The notes below the pieces were generated by a model. The model saw nothing but the letters and a program-made list of their open reading frames with translations. It was not told the DNA's origin and made no database searches. A DNA stretch of 64,000 bases from Brevundimonas sp. UBA7506 (GTDB lineage Bacteria; Pseudomonadota; Alphaproteobacteria; Caulobacterales; Caulobacteraceae): the NCBI RefSeq assembly GCF_002479495.1, contig NZ_DLNQ01000015.1, forward strand, positions 73,170-137,169. Reading direction: 5' to 3'. Numbering within the stretch: position 1 is the stretch's first letter; each line of letters opens with the position of its first letter. Made by a program: the position numbers and the translations under genes. Shown here one piece after another: positions 1 to 9,169 of this stretch.

Positions 1-660
1 CGCAAGGCCGCCGAAAAGTCGTCCGCCGCCGTCGGCATCGCCTGCTACGAGGACGAGGTCGGCGACGTCGCCCGCATGACGCGAGAGGCACTCAGCGCCG
101 ACAAGGTGGGCCTGACCGCCGACGCCCTGGAGCGTTTCGTCGGCCGCCTGCCCCGCGAGCGCGGCCTGATGCGTCAGGAGATCGAGCGTCTGGTGCTCTA
201 TATCGGCCCCGGATCGGGCCGCACCATCGACACGCCCGAGCTGGAGGAGCATCTGGGCGTCGAGCCCGACGCCTCCCTGTCCGACGCCGCGCTTCAGGCC
301 TTCGGCGGACGCCCCGCCCCGGCCCAGTCGGGTCTGCGCCGCGCCCTGGCCGAGGGCGAAAGCGCCGTCATGGCCGTGCGCATGGCCGCCATCCACCTGG
401 GCAAGCTGCGCCGGATCAATGTGCTTCTGGCCTCCGGCGCCGGTCCCAAGGAGGCGGCCAAGGCCGCCGGCGTCTTCTGGAAACAGGAGGCCGAGATCCT
501 GCGTCAGGTCCGCGCCTGGCGGCTGGAATTGCTCGACGAAGTGCAGGACAGCGTCAACACGGCCGACGTCGCCACCAAGACCACGGGCCTGCCCGAGGCC
601 CTGATCGCAGAGCGCCTGCTGCTGGAAATCGCCGCCCGCGCCAGGCGCATCGGGCTTTAA
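1..660 (+). CDS. holA: DNA polymerase III delta subunit, C-terminal part (5' truncated by window edge)
   Basis: This is the clamp-loader delta subunit, which opens the beta clamp for loading onto primed DNA. The reading frame is open from base 1, so about 219 C-terminal residues are visible and the start lies outside the window. The visible part covers the central and C-terminal helical domains of the family, including the run LPRERGLMRQEIERLVLY near residues 51-68 of the fragment and an alanine-rich helical C-terminus. It is the only plus-strand gene left of the origin. A weak CTCCC/GGGAG hairpin at about 678-692 follows the stop. The call rests on recognition of the domain pattern; the missing N-terminus prevents checking the ATPase-like fold. 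Confidence 0.85.
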   Translation, partial: RKAAEKSSAAVGIACYEDEVGDVARMTREALSADKVGLTADALERFVGRLPRERGLMRQEIERLVLYIGPGSGRTIDTPELEEHLGVEPDASLSDAALQAFGGRPAPAQSGLRRALAEGESAVMAVRMAAIHLGKLRRINVLLASGAGPKEAAKAAGVFWKQEAEILRQVRAWRLELLDEVQDSVNTADVATKTTGLPEALIAERLLLEIAARARRIGL

Positions 661-725
661 TCAAACGCCTGTTTTCCTCTCCCCCAAGGGAGGAAGGGAG
701 CCGTCACCAGGCTAGGCCTTCTAAA

Positions 726-914
726 TCAGCCCCGCTTCGACGCCTTGCGGAAGGCGGGCTTGTTGGCCGCCGCAGCCTGACGCTGCATCACCTTTTCCGC
801 CCCGCGCGCCCCGCCCTTGGTTCCGGCCGGTCCCGCCTGGGTCCCGGCCTTCTTGGCCGCGAGGGCGCGTTTCAGGGCTTCGGTGGCGCTGGTCTTGTCG
901 GTCGGTTCAGTCAT
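726..914 (-). CDS. small basic hypothetical protein (62 aa)
   Basis: This is a 62-residue, lysine-, alanine- and glycine-rich protein with a strongly basic C-terminus (RKASKRG). I do not recognise a family. It has no membrane segment and no cysteine and is probably disordered for much of its length. It lies 36 bp beyond the parB stop in the same orientation, so it could be the distal gene of the rsmG-parA-parB transcript. The position, frame and lack of overlap with another gene make it plausible as a real small CDS, possibly nucleic-acid binding because of its charge. No function is assigned. Confidence 0.6.
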   Translation of the reverse strand: MTEPTDKTSATEALKRALAAKKAGTQAGPAGTKGGARGAEKVMQRQAAAANKPAFRKASKRG

Positions 915-950
915 GGCCGCACCCTAGCACGACCTGACCCAAAAGGCCCG

Positions 951-1835
951 TCAGCCCCGCATCAGGCGGCGGCACAGGTCGTCAAGTTGTTCGAGCGTGC
1001 CGTACTTGATGGTGATCTCGCCCTTGCCGCCCTTGTCGCTCAGCAGAACCTTAAGGCCCAGGGCGTCGGCCAGATCCTGCTCCAGGGCGGCGACGTCGGC
1101 GGCGCCCTCCCCGCTCAGGACGGGCTTGGCCTTGGACGGCTTGGGGCCTTCGGCGGCGCGGCGGGCCAGGGCCTCGGTCTGACGCACGTTCAGACCCTTG
1201 GACAGGACCTGTTCGGCCAGGGCCTCGGGGTTGGGGGCGGTGATCAGGGCGCGGGCATGACCGGCCGAGAGCCGGTTCGCCATGACATGGTCCAGCACGC
1301 TGTCGGGCAGTTGCAGCAGGCGGATCGTATTGGCCACATGGCTGCGGCTCTTGCCGACCACGCCGGCCAGGGCGTCCTGGGTGCGGCCGAAGCGCGACAT
1401 CAGCGAGCCGTAGGCCAGGGCCTCTTCGACCGGGTTCAGGTCGGCGCGCTGGACGTTCTCGATGATGGCGACCTCCATCACCTCCACGTCGTCCATGGCC
1501 CGCTCGATGATCGGCACGGCCTTGAGGCGCGCCGCCTGAGCCGCGCGCCAGCGACGTTCGCCGGCGATGATCTGCCACATGCCGTCCTCGCCCGGCTGGG
1601 GGCGAACCAGGATGGGCTGCAGCACCCCCTTGTCGCGGATCGAGGCGGTCAGTTCCTCCAGGTTCTCGGCGCTGAAATGCTTGCGCGGCTGGTCGGGATT
1701 GGGCTTGAGGCTCTCGATCGGCACGGCGCGCACGCCCGTCGGCTGAGCGCCGCCGTCCACCGGCGCGCTCTCGGCGACGTTTTCTCCCAGAAGGGCCGAC
1801 AGGCCGCGACCCAGACCACGTTGACGTTCGGACAA
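951..1835 (-). CDS. parB: chromosome partitioning protein ParB
   Basis: ParB is the CTP-dependent clamp that loads at parS sites and spreads to build the partition complex segregated by ParA. The 294-residue product shows the N-terminal ParA-stimulating box RGLGRGLSALLGE (residues 6-18), the CTPase motifs GERRWRA (92-98) and ENVQR (126-130), and a helix-turn-helix near 152-176 that reads parS. A C-terminal dimerisation region follows. It sits 39 bp downstream of parA in the same orientation, and four parS sites lie 0.7-5 kb upstream. In Caulobacter ParB also anchors the origin at the pole through PopZ and positions MipZ; those partners are not in this window. Confidence 0.97.
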   Translation of the reverse strand: MSERQRGLGRGLSALLGENVAESAPVDGGAQPTGVRAVPIESLKPNPDQPRKHFSAENLEELTASIRDKGVLQPILVRPQPGEDGMWQIIAGERRWRAAQAARLKAVPIIERAMDDVEVMEVAIIENVQRADLNPVEEALAYGSLMSRFGRTQDALAGVVGKSRSHVANTIRLLQLPDSVLDHVMANRLSAGHARALITAPNPEALAEQVLSKGLNVRQTEALARRAAEGPKPSKAKPVLSGEGAADVAALEQDLADALGLKVLLSDKGGKGEITIKYGTLEQLDDLCRRLMRG

Positions 1836-1874
1836 GATGCTGATTCCGTTCTACTTAATCTATAAAGCCGCCGA

Positions 1875-2696
1875 TCAGGCGGCGAGCGCCTGACGACGCT
1901 GGCGTTCACGGGCCACCAGTTCCCGCGCCAGCTTCAGATAGGCCTGGCTGCCGGTGCATTTCAGATCATAGATCAGCACCGGCTTGCCGAAGGACGGCGC
2001 CTCGGACACCCGCACATTGCGGGGGATGACGCTGTCATAGACCTTGTCGCCGAAGTGGGCGCGCACATCGGCCGCCACCTGGCCCGACAGGGCGTTGCGG
2101 CGGTCGTACATGGTCAGGACCAGGCCCTGGATCTCCAGCGCCGGATTGAGGCTCTGCTTGACCATGTCGATGGTCCGCATCAGCTGGGTCAGGCCCTCCA
2201 GGGCGAAGAACTCGCACTGCAGCGGCACCAGCACCGCGTCGGCGGCGGCCATGGCGTTCAGCGTCAGCAGATTCAGCGACGGCGGGCAGTCGATCAGGAC
2301 ATAGTCATACCTGGAATGACCGTTTCCGCCCTGGGCCGCCAAGGCGTCGCGCAGGCGATAGGAACGGCGATCCGCCTGGCTCAGTTCGATCTCGACGCCC
2401 GACATGTCGGCGTCGGCGGGAACGATGAACAGGCCCGGAACCGAGGTCTCCACCGCCGACAGGTCGATGGGGCGGCCGTCGACGATGACGTCATAGATGG
2501 TCGCTCGGCGTGTTTCACGTGGAACACCCAGACCCGTCGAGGCATTGCCCTGCGGGTCCATGTCGACGATCAGCACCTTTTCGCCGATGGCGGCCAGGGC
2601 GGTGCCCAGGTTGATGGCGGTCGTGGTCTTGCCCACCCCGCCCTTCTGGTTCGAGACCGCCAGGACGCGGGTTTGTTTCTGGTGATCAACGGGCAC
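1875..2696 (-). CDS. parA: chromosome partitioning ATPase ParA
   Basis: ParA is a Walker-type DNA-binding ATPase that pulls ParB-parS complexes along the nucleoid. With the chosen GTG start at 2696 the product is 273 residues, near the family's usual length. The deviant Walker A KGGVGKTT is at residues 18-25 and a Walker B-like YVLIDCPPSL lies centrally. The frame stays open to an ATG at 2765, but that extension lies inside rsmG and encodes no family-like sequence, so the GTG that overlaps the rsmG stop by 11 bp is preferred. A one-mismatch parS site is embedded in the coding sequence at 2511-2526. rsmG-parA-parB form an operon. Confidence 0.95.
   Translation of the reverse strand: MPVDHQKQTRVLAVSNQKGGVGKTTTAINLGTALAAIGEKVLIVDMDPQGNASTGLGVPRETRRATIYDVIVDGRPIDLSAVETSVPGLFIVPADADMSGVEIELSQADRRSYRLRDALAAQGGNGHSRYDYVLIDCPPSLNLLTLNAMAAADAVLVPLQCEFFALEGLTQLMRTIDMVKQSLNPALEIQGLVLTMYDRRNALSGQVAADVRAHFGDKVYDSVIPRNVRVSEAPSFGKPVLIYDLKCTGSQAYLKLARELVARERQRRQALAA
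2511..2526. promoter_or_regulatory. parS site 1 (one mismatch), inside parA
   Basis: TGTTTCACGTGGAACA differs from the parS consensus TGTTTCACGTGAAACA at one position. It lies in the parA coding sequence, so ParB nucleation here covers its own operon. Confidence 0.88.
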
Positions 2697-3306
2697 GGCG
2701 CAGACTCCGGACAGAAACGATACGGCCGCGCGGGTCGCTGCGCGAGACGGAAAGGTCGCTCTCAAAATGCCAGAGCTTGGCCGCCTCTTTCAACTCGACT
2801 TCGGCCTTCTCGCCCTTCAGAAACAGGCCTTGTGCACCGCGTTGGAAGTAGGGTTGTGCATAACCCAGCAATTTCTCCATCGCCGCCACGGCTCGGGCGG
2901 TGACAATCTCGACCTCGACCCTCTGCTCCTCGGCCCGGCCGTTAATCACCGTCGCCGACAAGTCGAGGGCGTCGACAATAGTCTGCAGGAAGCGGCAACG
3001 CTTGCCCAGGCTGTCGATCAGCCAGACATGGGCCCCCGGCCGCCCCTTCAGCAGGATGGCCAGGACCACGCCGGGGAAGCCTGCGCCCGCCCCCAGATCG
3101 GCCCAGGTCTTCGCCTCGGGCGCCAGGCTCAGCAACTGGGCGCTGTCCCAGGCGTGGCGGTTCCAGAAGTCGGGGATGGTGTCCGGACCGACGAGGTTCA
3201 TCACCTCATTGGCCTCCGTCAGCATGCCGAGGAAGGTCTGCAAGTCGACGATATTGGCGTCGGTGGCGCCCGTCTGGGCGCGGAAGGTCTCAATAGCGTC
3301 TGACAT
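2686..3306 (-). CDS. rsmG: 16S rRNA (guanine527-N7)-methyltransferase RsmG (GidB)
   Basis: RsmG methylates G527 of 16S rRNA using S-adenosylmethionine. The 206-residue product carries the SAM-binding glycine motif DLGAGAGFPG at about residues 70-79 and the preceding FWNRHAWDS segment typical of GidB proteins. Its ATG shares one base with the mnmG stop (TGATG), which indicates translational coupling. It overlaps the preferred parA start by 11 bp. The order mnmG-rsmG-parA-parB is the classic origin-proximal cluster of many bacteria. Confidence 0.96.
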   Translation of the reverse strand: MSDAIETFRAQTGATDANIVDLQTFLGMLTEANEVMNLVGPDTIPDFWNRHAWDSAQLLSLAPEAKTWADLGAGAGFPGVVLAILLKGRPGAHVWLIDSLGKRCRFLQTIVDALDLSATVINGRAEEQRVEVEIVTARAVAAMEKLLGYAQPYFQRGAQGLFLKGEKAEVELKEAAKLWHFESDLSVSRSDPRGRIVSVRSLRRAR

Positions 3307-5213
3307 CAGGCGACGACCGCCGCCAGATCGGCGTCCACGCCCCTGACCTTTTTCACATGAGCCAGAAGCGCCGTCAGCGCCCCCGGGGTCATGCCCTCGA
3401 TCCGCCCGGCCTGCCCCAGGGTCAGGGGCCGGATCAGAGCCAGCTTCTCGCGCACTTCGTTCGACAGGGCGCCAATGGCGGCATAGTCGAGGTCAGCAGG
3501 AAGCGACAGCCCCTCCTCCCGGCGCAGAGCCTCGGCGTCCTGGACCTGGCGATCCAGATAACCGGCGTAAACGGCGTCGATCTCGATCTGCTCCCGCACG
3601 GCCGGCGCCCAGTCTGCGATCTCGGGCCGGACGGCGACGAACTGATTCAGGGTCACATTGGGGAAGGACAGCAGGTCGCGGATCGAACGACGCTGGCCGT
3701 CGGCGTTGACGGTGATGCCCAGGACGCCCGCCTCCTTGGGCGTGAATCGGGTTTCACGTGAAACACGGTTCGCCCGGCCCAACTGCTCGGCCTTATCCAG
3801 CCATACTTTCGCGCGATCTGCGCCGACGATCCCGGCCGCAATGCCGACCGGCGTCAGCCGCTGATCAGCGTTGTCGGCCCGAAGCGTCAGGCGGTATTCG
3901 GCCCGGCTGGTGAACATGCGATAGGGCTCGGTGACCCCGCGGGTCACCAGGTCGTCGATCATGACCCCGATATAGGCTTGGTCGCGGCCCAGGATGATGG
4001 GGTCCGAACCGGCGGCGGCGCGGGCGGCGTTGAGGCCCGCGATCAGGCCTTGCGCCCCCGCCTCCTCATAACCGGTCGTGCCGTTTATCTGACCGGCGAG
4101 ATAGAGGCCGGGCCGTTTCTTGACCTCCAGCGCCGGGGTCAGTTCGCGCGGATCAACATAGTCGTATTCGATGGCGTAGCCGAACCGGAAGACCTCGACC
4201 TTTTCCAGACCCGGCATGGTGCGCAGGAAGGCCATCTGAGTGGCGTCCGACACGGAGGTCGAGATGCCGTTCGGATAGACGGTCGGATCGTCCAGACCCT
4301 CGGGCTCCAAGAAGACCTGATGGCTGGTCTTGTCGGCGAACCGGACCACCTTGTCCTCGATCGAGGGGCAGTAACGCGGGCCGCGCCCCGACAGCTTGCC
4401 GCCATAGACGGCGCTTTCGCCCAGATTTTCGGCGATGATGCGGTGGGTGTCTTCGGTCGTATGGGTGACGCCGCAGGCGATCTGCGGCACCTCGATCTTG
4501 TCGGTCAGGAAGCTGAAAGGCACGGGCTCGTCGTCCGCCGCCTGCATCTCGAGACGGTCCCAGGCGATGGTCCGGCCGTCCAGACGCGCGGGCGTGCCGG
4601 TCTTCAAACGGCCCATCATCAGGCCCGCGCCATAGAGGTCGGCGGCCAGACCCGTCGACGGCGCCTCACCGAAGCGACCCGCCGCAATGCGTTCCTCGCC
4701 ACGATGGATGACGCCGTTGAGGAAGGTGCCGGTCGTCAGGACCACGGCCCCGGCGCGCAGGGTAATCCCCTCGCCCGTCGTGACGCCGACGACGCGGTCG
4801 CCGTTCAGGATCAGGGCCTCGGCCGTGCCCGCCATCAGGGTCAGGTTCGGGGTCTGGGCCAGTTCGGCCTGCATGGCCTCACGATACAGACGACGGTCGA
4901 TCTGGCTGCGCGGGCCGCGCACGGCGGCGCCCTTGGAGCGGTTCAGCAGGCGGAACTGGATGCCCGAGACGTCAGCCAGACGGCCCATGACGCCGTCGAG
5001 GGCGTCGATCTCGCGCACCAGATGGCCCTTGCCCAGACCGCCGATGGCTGGGTTGCAGCTCATCTCGCCGATGGTCTCCAGCTTCTGGGTCAACAACAGG
5101 GTGCGGGCGCCGGCGCGCGCGGAAGCGGCTGCGGCTTCACAGCCGGCATGACCGCCGCCGATGACGATGACGTCGAAGGTGTTGGAAGGGGAGGAAGTCA
5201 TGGCCGAGGACAT
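3306..5213 (-). CDS. mnmG: tRNA uridine-5-carboxymethylaminomethyl synthesis enzyme MnmG (GidA)
   Basis: MnmG is the FAD-dependent partner of MnmE that builds the cmnm5 modification on wobble uridine 34. The 635-residue product starts with a dinucleotide-binding fold ([12 protein letters not shown] near 17-28) and has the conserved cysteine motif [14 protein letters not shown] around residue 52, followed by a long C-terminal helical domain. A second in-frame ATG at 5201 could be used, but the first has a GGA stretch just upstream. A parS site (3750-3765) is embedded in the coding sequence. A perfect parS lies in the 69-bp gap to mnmE. Confidence 0.97.
   Translation of the reverse strand: MSSAMTSSPSNTFDVIVIGGGHAGCEAAAASARAGARTLLLTQKLETIGEMSCNPAIGGLGKGHLVREIDALDGVMGRLADVSGIQFRLLNRSKGAAVRGPRSQIDRRLYREAMQAELAQTPNLTLMAGTAEALILNGDRVVGVTTGEGITLRAGAVVLTTGTFLNGVIHRGEERIAAGRFGEAPSTGLAADLYGAGLMMGRLKTGTPARLDGRTIAWDRLEMQAADDEPVPFSFLTDKIEVPQIACGVTHTTEDTHRIIAENLGESAVYGGKLSGRGPRYCPSIEDKVVRFADKTSHQVFLEPEGLDDPTVYPNGISTSVSDATQMAFLRTMPGLEKVEVFRFGYAIEYDYVDPRELTPALEVKKRPGLYLAGQINGTTGYEEAGAQGLIAGLNAARAAAGSDPIILGRDQAYIGVMIDDLVTRGVTEPYRMFTSRAEYRLTLRADNADQRLTPVGIAAGIVGADRAKVWLDKAEQLGRANRVSRETRFTPKEAGVLGITVNADGQRRSIRDLLSFPNVTLNQFVAVRPEIADWAPAVREQIEIDAVYAGYLDRQVQDAEALRREEGLSLPADLDYAAIGALSNEVREKLALIRPLTLGQAGRIEGMTPGALTALLAHVKKVRGVDADLAAVVA
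3750..3765. promoter_or_regulatory. parS site 2 (one mismatch at the edge), inside mnmG
   Basis: GGTTTCACGTGAAACA keeps the full 14-bp palindrome GTTTCACGTGAAAC and differs only at the outermost base. It is embedded in the mnmG coding sequence. Confidence 0.92.
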
Positions 5214-5252
5214 AGTCCATCCGGCCCGACACCGCCACAGCCCCGACGCCGT

Positions 5253-5268
5253 TGTTTCACGTGAAACA
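5253..5268. promoter_or_regulatory. parS site 3 (perfect), between mnmG and mnmE
   Basis: TGTTTCACGTGAAACA, an exact 16-bp match, lies in the 69-bp gap between mnmE and mnmG. Confidence 0.97.
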
Positions 5269-5282
5269 TCGAAGTTCTGTGG

Positions 5283-6605
5283 CTATTTGCCGATGCAGAA
5301 GGTCGAGAAGACCTCGCCGAGAATGTCCTCGACCCCGATGGCGCCGGTGACGCGGGCCAGGGCGTCCGCCGCGCGGCGCAGGTCGTCGCCCGCCATTTCA
5401 GGGGCCAGGTTGAGCGCGCGGCGCCCGGCCTCGACCGCCGCCAGGGCCTCGACCAGACGACGGCGATGACGCTCGCGCGTCACCGCCGGGAAGTCGGCGC
5501 CCGACAGGTCGCGGGCCAGACGAGCCGCAATCCAGTCGTGCAGTTCGGACAGCCCCTGCCCAGTTGTGGTGCTGATGGACAGGGCTTCAAGGCGGTCGTC
5601 GGGCGCGGCGGCGCCGAGGTCGGCCTTGTTGAGAATCTGCAGGTCGTCGGCCTGAGCGAAGGCCGATGCAGGGTCTTCCCCCTGCCCCACGCCGGGCGCC
5701 CGGACCCAGAGGCGCAGATCCGCTTCTTGCGCCCGCTGCCGCGCCCGGCGGATGCCCTCGGCCTCGACCAGGTCGTCGCTGTCGCGCAGACCGGCGGTAT
5801 CGGACAGGGTGACGGCGTAGCCGCCGATCATCAGCTCGGCGTCGAGCACGTCGCGGGTGGTGCCGGCGATAGGGGTGACGATAGCCGCCTCGCGCGCCGT
5901 CAGGGCGTTGAACAGCGACGACTTGCCCGCATTGGTCTCCCCGATCAGGACGATGCGATAGCCCTCGCGCACCCGACGCCCGCGATCGGAATCGGCCAAG
6001 GCGGCGCGCAGATCGGCGGCCAACTGATCCAGAACCGGCCCGGCGGTCCGGGCCAGGTTGTCGGGGACTTCCTCGTCGGGGAAGTCGATCTCGGCCTCGA
6101 CCAGGGACAGGGCCTTCAGCAGGTCACGGCGGAATCCGGCGTAGGCGGCGCTGAGGGCGCCGTCCAACTGGCCGAGAGCCTGAGACTTCTGGGCGGTCGT
6201 CTCCGCGTCGATCAGATCGGCCACGGCCTCGGCCTGGGCCAGGTCCATGCGGCCGTTCTGGAAGGCGCGACGGGTGAACTCACCGGGCTCGGCGGGACGG
6301 ACATCCAGGGCGATCAGGGCGCGACTGGCGGCCTCGATCACGGCGCGACCGCCGTGCAGATGCAGTTCGGCCGAGTCCTCGCCAGTATAGGAGTTGGGGC
6401 CGGGAAAGCGCAGGACCAGGGCCTGATCCACCATCTCGCCGTCGTGGCGAAGCGTCCGCAGCGACGCCAGACGCGGCGTCAGCCCCCCTGCCCCGAGCGC
6501 GGTCAGGGCCCCGTCCACGCCCGGCCCGGACAGGCGCAGGATGGCGATGGCGCCCCGCCCCGGCGGGGTGGCCAGGGCGAAGATGGTGTCGGTATTGGAA
6601 CTCAA
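5283..6605 (-). CDS. mnmE: tRNA modification GTPase MnmE (TrmE)
   Basis: MnmE is the GTPase and formyl-tetrahydrofolate-binding partner of MnmG. The 440-residue protein has an N-terminal folate-binding domain (start TIFALATPPGRGAIAI), an embedded Ras-like G domain with P-loop GETNAGKSS, and the invariant C-terminal CIGK whose cysteine is needed for activity. It ends 69 bp before mnmG, with a perfect parS in the gap, and begins 4 bp after the DUF6489 ORF, so the two are probably co-transcribed. Confidence 0.97.
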   Translation of the reverse strand: MSSNTDTIFALATPPGRGAIAILRLSGPGVDGALTALGAGGLTPRLASLRTLRHDGEMVDQALVLRFPGPNSYTGEDSAELHLHGGRAVIEAASRALIALDVRPAEPGEFTRRAFQNGRMDLAQAEAVADLIDAETTAQKSQALGQLDGALSAAYAGFRRDLLKALSLVEAEIDFPDEEVPDNLARTAGPVLDQLAADLRAALADSDRGRRVREGYRIVLIGETNAGKSSLFNALTAREAAIVTPIAGTTRDVLDAELMIGGYAVTLSDTAGLRDSDDLVEAEGIRRARQRAQEADLRLWVRAPGVGQGEDPASAFAQADDLQILNKADLGAAAPDDRLEALSISTTTGQGLSELHDWIAARLARDLSGADFPAVTRERHRRRLVEALAAVEAGRRALNLAPEMAGDDLRRAADALARVTGAIGVEDILGEVFSTFCIGK

Positions 6606-6609
6606 GTCG

Positions 6610-6849
6610 TCAGCCCTTGGGCGCGCCCGTGACGGCGGCTTCCATCAGACGACGGAACTGGTCCTGGGCCTGAACCCCGAAGCTGGTCCAGGTCTTCATC
6701 AGTTCGTCGGGCTGCATGGCCGCCATGTTGGCGTCCATCCGCTTCTGCATCTCGGCGACCAGATGGCCGTTGAGCGGCGTCACATCCGGCAGGCCGAGGA
6801 AGGCGCGGGCCTCGGCCGGGGTGCAGTCGATCTCGATGTTCAGCTTCAT
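6610..6849 (-). CDS. DUF6489 family small protein (79 aa)
   Basis: This short soluble protein begins MKLNIEIDCTPAEARAFLG and has an amphipathic helical C-terminus. The start matches a family of uncharacterised alphaproteobacterial proteins that I associate with DUF6489. The CTPAEARAFLGLPDV stretch is the most characteristic part. Its function is unknown. The gene lies 4 bp upstream of mnmE on the same strand and has a perfect parS site 12 bp upstream of its start, so its promoter region would be inside the ParB-covered zone. Confidence 0.75.
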   Translation of the reverse strand: MKLNIEIDCTPAEARAFLGLPDVTPLNGHLVAEMQKRMDANMAAMQPDELMKTWTSFGVQAQDQFRRLMEAAVTGAPKG

Positions 6850-6861
6850 GACGCCCTCGCG

Positions 6862-6877
6862 TGTTTCACGTGAAACA
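6862..6877. promoter_or_regulatory. parS site 4 (perfect), upstream of the DUF6489 gene
   Basis: TGTTTCACGTGAAACA, an exact 16-bp match, ends 3 bp before a hairpin repeat and is 12 bp upstream of the DUF6489 start. Confidence 0.97.
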
Positions 6878-6880
6878 TGC

Positions 6881-6916
6881 CCTCAAGCAGCCGCCCGCCG
6901 AGCGGGCGGCGCTAGG
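6881..6916 (+). repeat. hairpin repeat copy 1 (near the rho 3' end)
   Basis: CAAGCAGC, inner stem CCGCCCGC-CGA-GCGGGCGG, then GCGCTAG; the outer stem is short (CCT/AGG). It lies between the DUF6489 start and the rho stop. Confidence 0.88.
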
Positions 6917-6923
6917 ACCGGAA

Positions 6924-8408
6924 TTATGTATTCATGGACTGGAAGAAGTCGCCGTTGTTCTTGGACTGGCGCAGCTTGTCGAGCAGGAACTCGATCGCGT
7001 CCTGCGGGCCCATCGGGTTGAGGATGCGGCGCAGGACATAGGTCTTGGCCAGTTGATCCTTCGGCGTGATGAGGTCTTCCTTGCGGGTGCCGGACTTGAG
7101 CACGTCGATGGCCGGGAAGATGCGCTTGTCGGCCACCTTGCGGTCCAGAACGATTTCCGAGTTACCCGTGCCCTTGAACTCTTCGAAAATGACCTCGTCC
7201 ATGCGGCTGCCGGTGTCGATCAGGGCGGTGGCGATGATGGTCAGCGAACCGCCCTGCTCCACGTTACGCGCGGCGCCGAAGAAACGCTTGGGCCGCTGCA
7301 GGGCGTTGGCGTCGACGCCGCCGGTCAGCACCTTGCCCGACGACGGGACGGTGGCGTTGTAGGCGCGGCCCAGACGGGTGATGGAGTCCAGCAGGATGAC
7401 GACATCCTTCTTGTGCTCGACCAGACGCTTGGCCTTTTCGATGACCATCTCGGCCACGGCGACGTGGCGGGTGGCGGGCTCGTCGAAGGTCGAAGCGACG
7501 ACCTCGCCCTTCACCGTGCGCTGCATGTCGGTGACTTCTTCGGGGCGTTCGTCGATCAGCAGAACGATCAGGAAGACCTCCGGATGGTTCTTCTCGATCG
7601 ACTTGGCGATGTTCTGCAGCATGACCGTCTTGCCGACGCGCGGCGGGGCGACGATCAGGCAGCGCTGGCCCTTGCCGAGCGGGGCGACGATATCGATGAC
7701 CCGGCCCGAACGATCCTTCAGCGTCGGATCCTGGATTTCCATATGCAGGCGCTCTTCGGGATAGAGCGGCGTCAGGTTGTCGAACAGGACCTTGGTCTTG
7801 ACCATCTCCGGATCTTCGAAGTTGATCGTATCGACCTTGAGCAGGGCGAAGTAGCGCTCGCCCTCGCGCGGGCCGCGCACGGCGCCGTGCACCGTGTCGC
7901 CCGAGCGCAGACCGAAGCGGCGGATCTGCGACGGCGAGACATAGACGTCGTCCGGGCCCGGCAGATAGTTGGCGTCGGGGCTGCGCAGGAAGCCGAAGCC
8001 GTCGGGCAGGATCTCCAGCACGCCCGAGGCGATGATCTCGACCTCTTCGTCGGCCAGGGTCTTCAGGATGGCGAACAACAGGTCCTGCTTGCGCAGGTTG
8101 CCGGCGTTCTCGATGTCCAGGCCCTCGGCGAAGGCGACCAGGTCTTCCGGCGTCTTCTCGTTCAGTTCCTGCAGGGTGATGCGGCCGTTGGGGACGATCG
8201 GCTCGCCGTCCTCGTCCTCGTCGTCGGCCGTGGTGTCGACGCCGGTGTCGTCGTTGACGATTTCAGCAGCGGCTTCGATTTCAATTTCCGGCTCCGGCGC
8301 GGGCTCGACGGGTTTCGAGCCGCCCAAGGTCAGCGTCTTGCGCGGACGTTCCGCAACAGTTTCAATGACTTCTGGAGCCTGGTCGTTGTTTTCGGGCGTG
8401 TCGGTCAT
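6924..8408 (-). CDS. rho: transcription termination factor Rho
   Basis: Rho is the hexameric RNA helicase that ends untranslated transcripts. With ATG at 8408 the protein is 494 residues. It has an acidic, proline-rich N-terminal extension (about residues 15-75) typical of alphaproteobacterial Rho, then the RNA-binding fold [17 protein letters not shown], the Walker A APPRVGKT and a Q/R-loop-containing ATPase core. The frame remains open to 8558, but those 50 residues are unlike the family. About 274 bp separate the start from hemJ, leaving room for the leader usual for autoregulated rho genes. Confidence 0.96.
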   Translation of the reverse strand: MTDTPENNDQAPEVIETVAERPRKTLTLGGSKPVEPAPEPEIEIEAAAEIVNDDTGVDTTADDEDEDGEPIVPNGRITLQELNEKTPEDLVAFAEGLDIENAGNLRKQDLLFAILKTLADEEVEIIASGVLEILPDGFGFLRSPDANYLPGPDDVYVSPSQIRRFGLRSGDTVHGAVRGPREGERYFALLKVDTINFEDPEMVKTKVLFDNLTPLYPEERLHMEIQDPTLKDRSGRVIDIVAPLGKGQRCLIVAPPRVGKTVMLQNIAKSIEKNHPEVFLIVLLIDERPEEVTDMQRTVKGEVVASTFDEPATRHVAVAEMVIEKAKRLVEHKKDVVILLDSITRLGRAYNATVPSSGKVLTGGVDANALQRPKRFFGAARNVEQGGSLTIIATALIDTGSRMDEVIFEEFKGTGNSEIVLDRKVADKRIFPAIDVLKSGTRKEDLITPKDQLAKTYVLRRILNPMGPQDAIEFLLDKLRQSKNNGDFFQSMNT

Positions 8409-8682
8409 GGCGTGCTCGCTCACGCGCTCGGACGCGAGAGGCGTCGAGGGCGGTTCGTCTGTCGATGTCGCGGCCTTGCGGCCAGAGGGAGGGCGACGGG
8501 GTCCCGCAGGGTCAAACCGGCAGGCGTCGCAAGAAGAGAGGGACCGCCTGCGGATCACAATGGGATCACGCCGAACGGTTCACCATGAGCGGAACCACGA
8601 AAGGGCCGACCGCGTCAAGCACAGCCCTTTCAAAAGAACTCGCGCTCAAACAGCAAGCGACCGCGTCGCGAGCGCTAGCGCC
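8409..8682. other. rho upstream/leader region with one hairpin repeat
   Basis: This is a gap of about 274 bp between the rho start and the hemJ stop. It presumably carries the rho promoter and leader and the end of the hemJ transcript. The only structure I can place is a hairpin repeat at 8642-8681, which abuts the hemJ stop codon. I do not see a convincing -35/-10 pair. Confidence 0.5.
8642..8681 (+). repeat. hairpin repeat copy 2 (at the hemJ 3' end)
   Basis: The core is CAAACAGC; the inner stem is GCGAC-CGC-GTCGC and the outer stem GCGCT/AGCGC. It ends two bases before the hemJ stop codon (8683-8685). Confidence 0.85.
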
Positions 8683-9150
8683 CTAGAACGTCCACTCCAG
8701 CGTGACGGACAGAACCATGATGATGGCCAGAACAAAGGGAATCTCGTTGGTCATGCGCCAGAAACGACCCGAATATTTCGAAGTGCCGGCGGCGATCTTC
8801 TTGCGCTGTCCAGCGAGGAAGCCGTGCCAGGCGGCCAGCAGGAAGACCCCCGTCAGCTTGGTCACCATCCAGGGCTGGTGGGCGAAGGACCAGTCCGCGC
8901 CCTCGCCGCTGCGCAGCCACAGAAGCCAGCCGCCGAAGATGAAGGCCAGGATCATGGCCGGGTTGATGATGATGCGCAGCAGGCGCGTCTGCCAGGTGCG
9001 CAGCAGGGCCTGCATCTCGCCCCGCAGCGGCTCGGGCTTGCCGTTCTGCTCGGCATCATAGGCGAACAGACGCGGCAGGAAGAGCATCCCGGCCATCCAG
9101 GCGATCACCGCCAGGATGTGAAGCCCGCGCGCGAGGTTGTAATAGTCCAT
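8683..9150 (-). CDS. hemJ: protoporphyrinogen IX oxidase HemJ
   Basis: HemJ is an integral membrane haem-dependent oxidase that converts protoporphyrinogen IX to protoporphyrin IX. The 155-residue protein has about four hydrophobic segments and the conserved N-terminus with His11 (ARGLHILAVIAWMAGMLFLPRLF), plus conserved basic and His positions such as HQPWMVTKL. It is 19 bp downstream of hemH in the same orientation. The order hemE-hemH-hemJ therefore puts three late haem-synthesis steps in one transcript. Confidence 0.92.
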   Translation of the reverse strand: MDYYNLARGLHILAVIAWMAGMLFLPRLFAYDAEQNGKPEPLRGEMQALLRTWQTRLLRIIINPAMILAFIFGGWLLWLRSGEGADWSFAHQPWMVTKLTGVFLLAAWHGFLAGQRKKIAAGTSKYSGRFWRMTNEIPFVLAIIMVLSVTLEWTF

Positions 9151-9169
9151 GAGGCTCCCCCTCGACCGG

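Noticed and set aside
2697..2765. Longer ParA start at ATG 2765
   Set aside because: It would overlap rsmG by 80 bp and adds residues unlike ParA; the GTG at 2696 gives the normal length.
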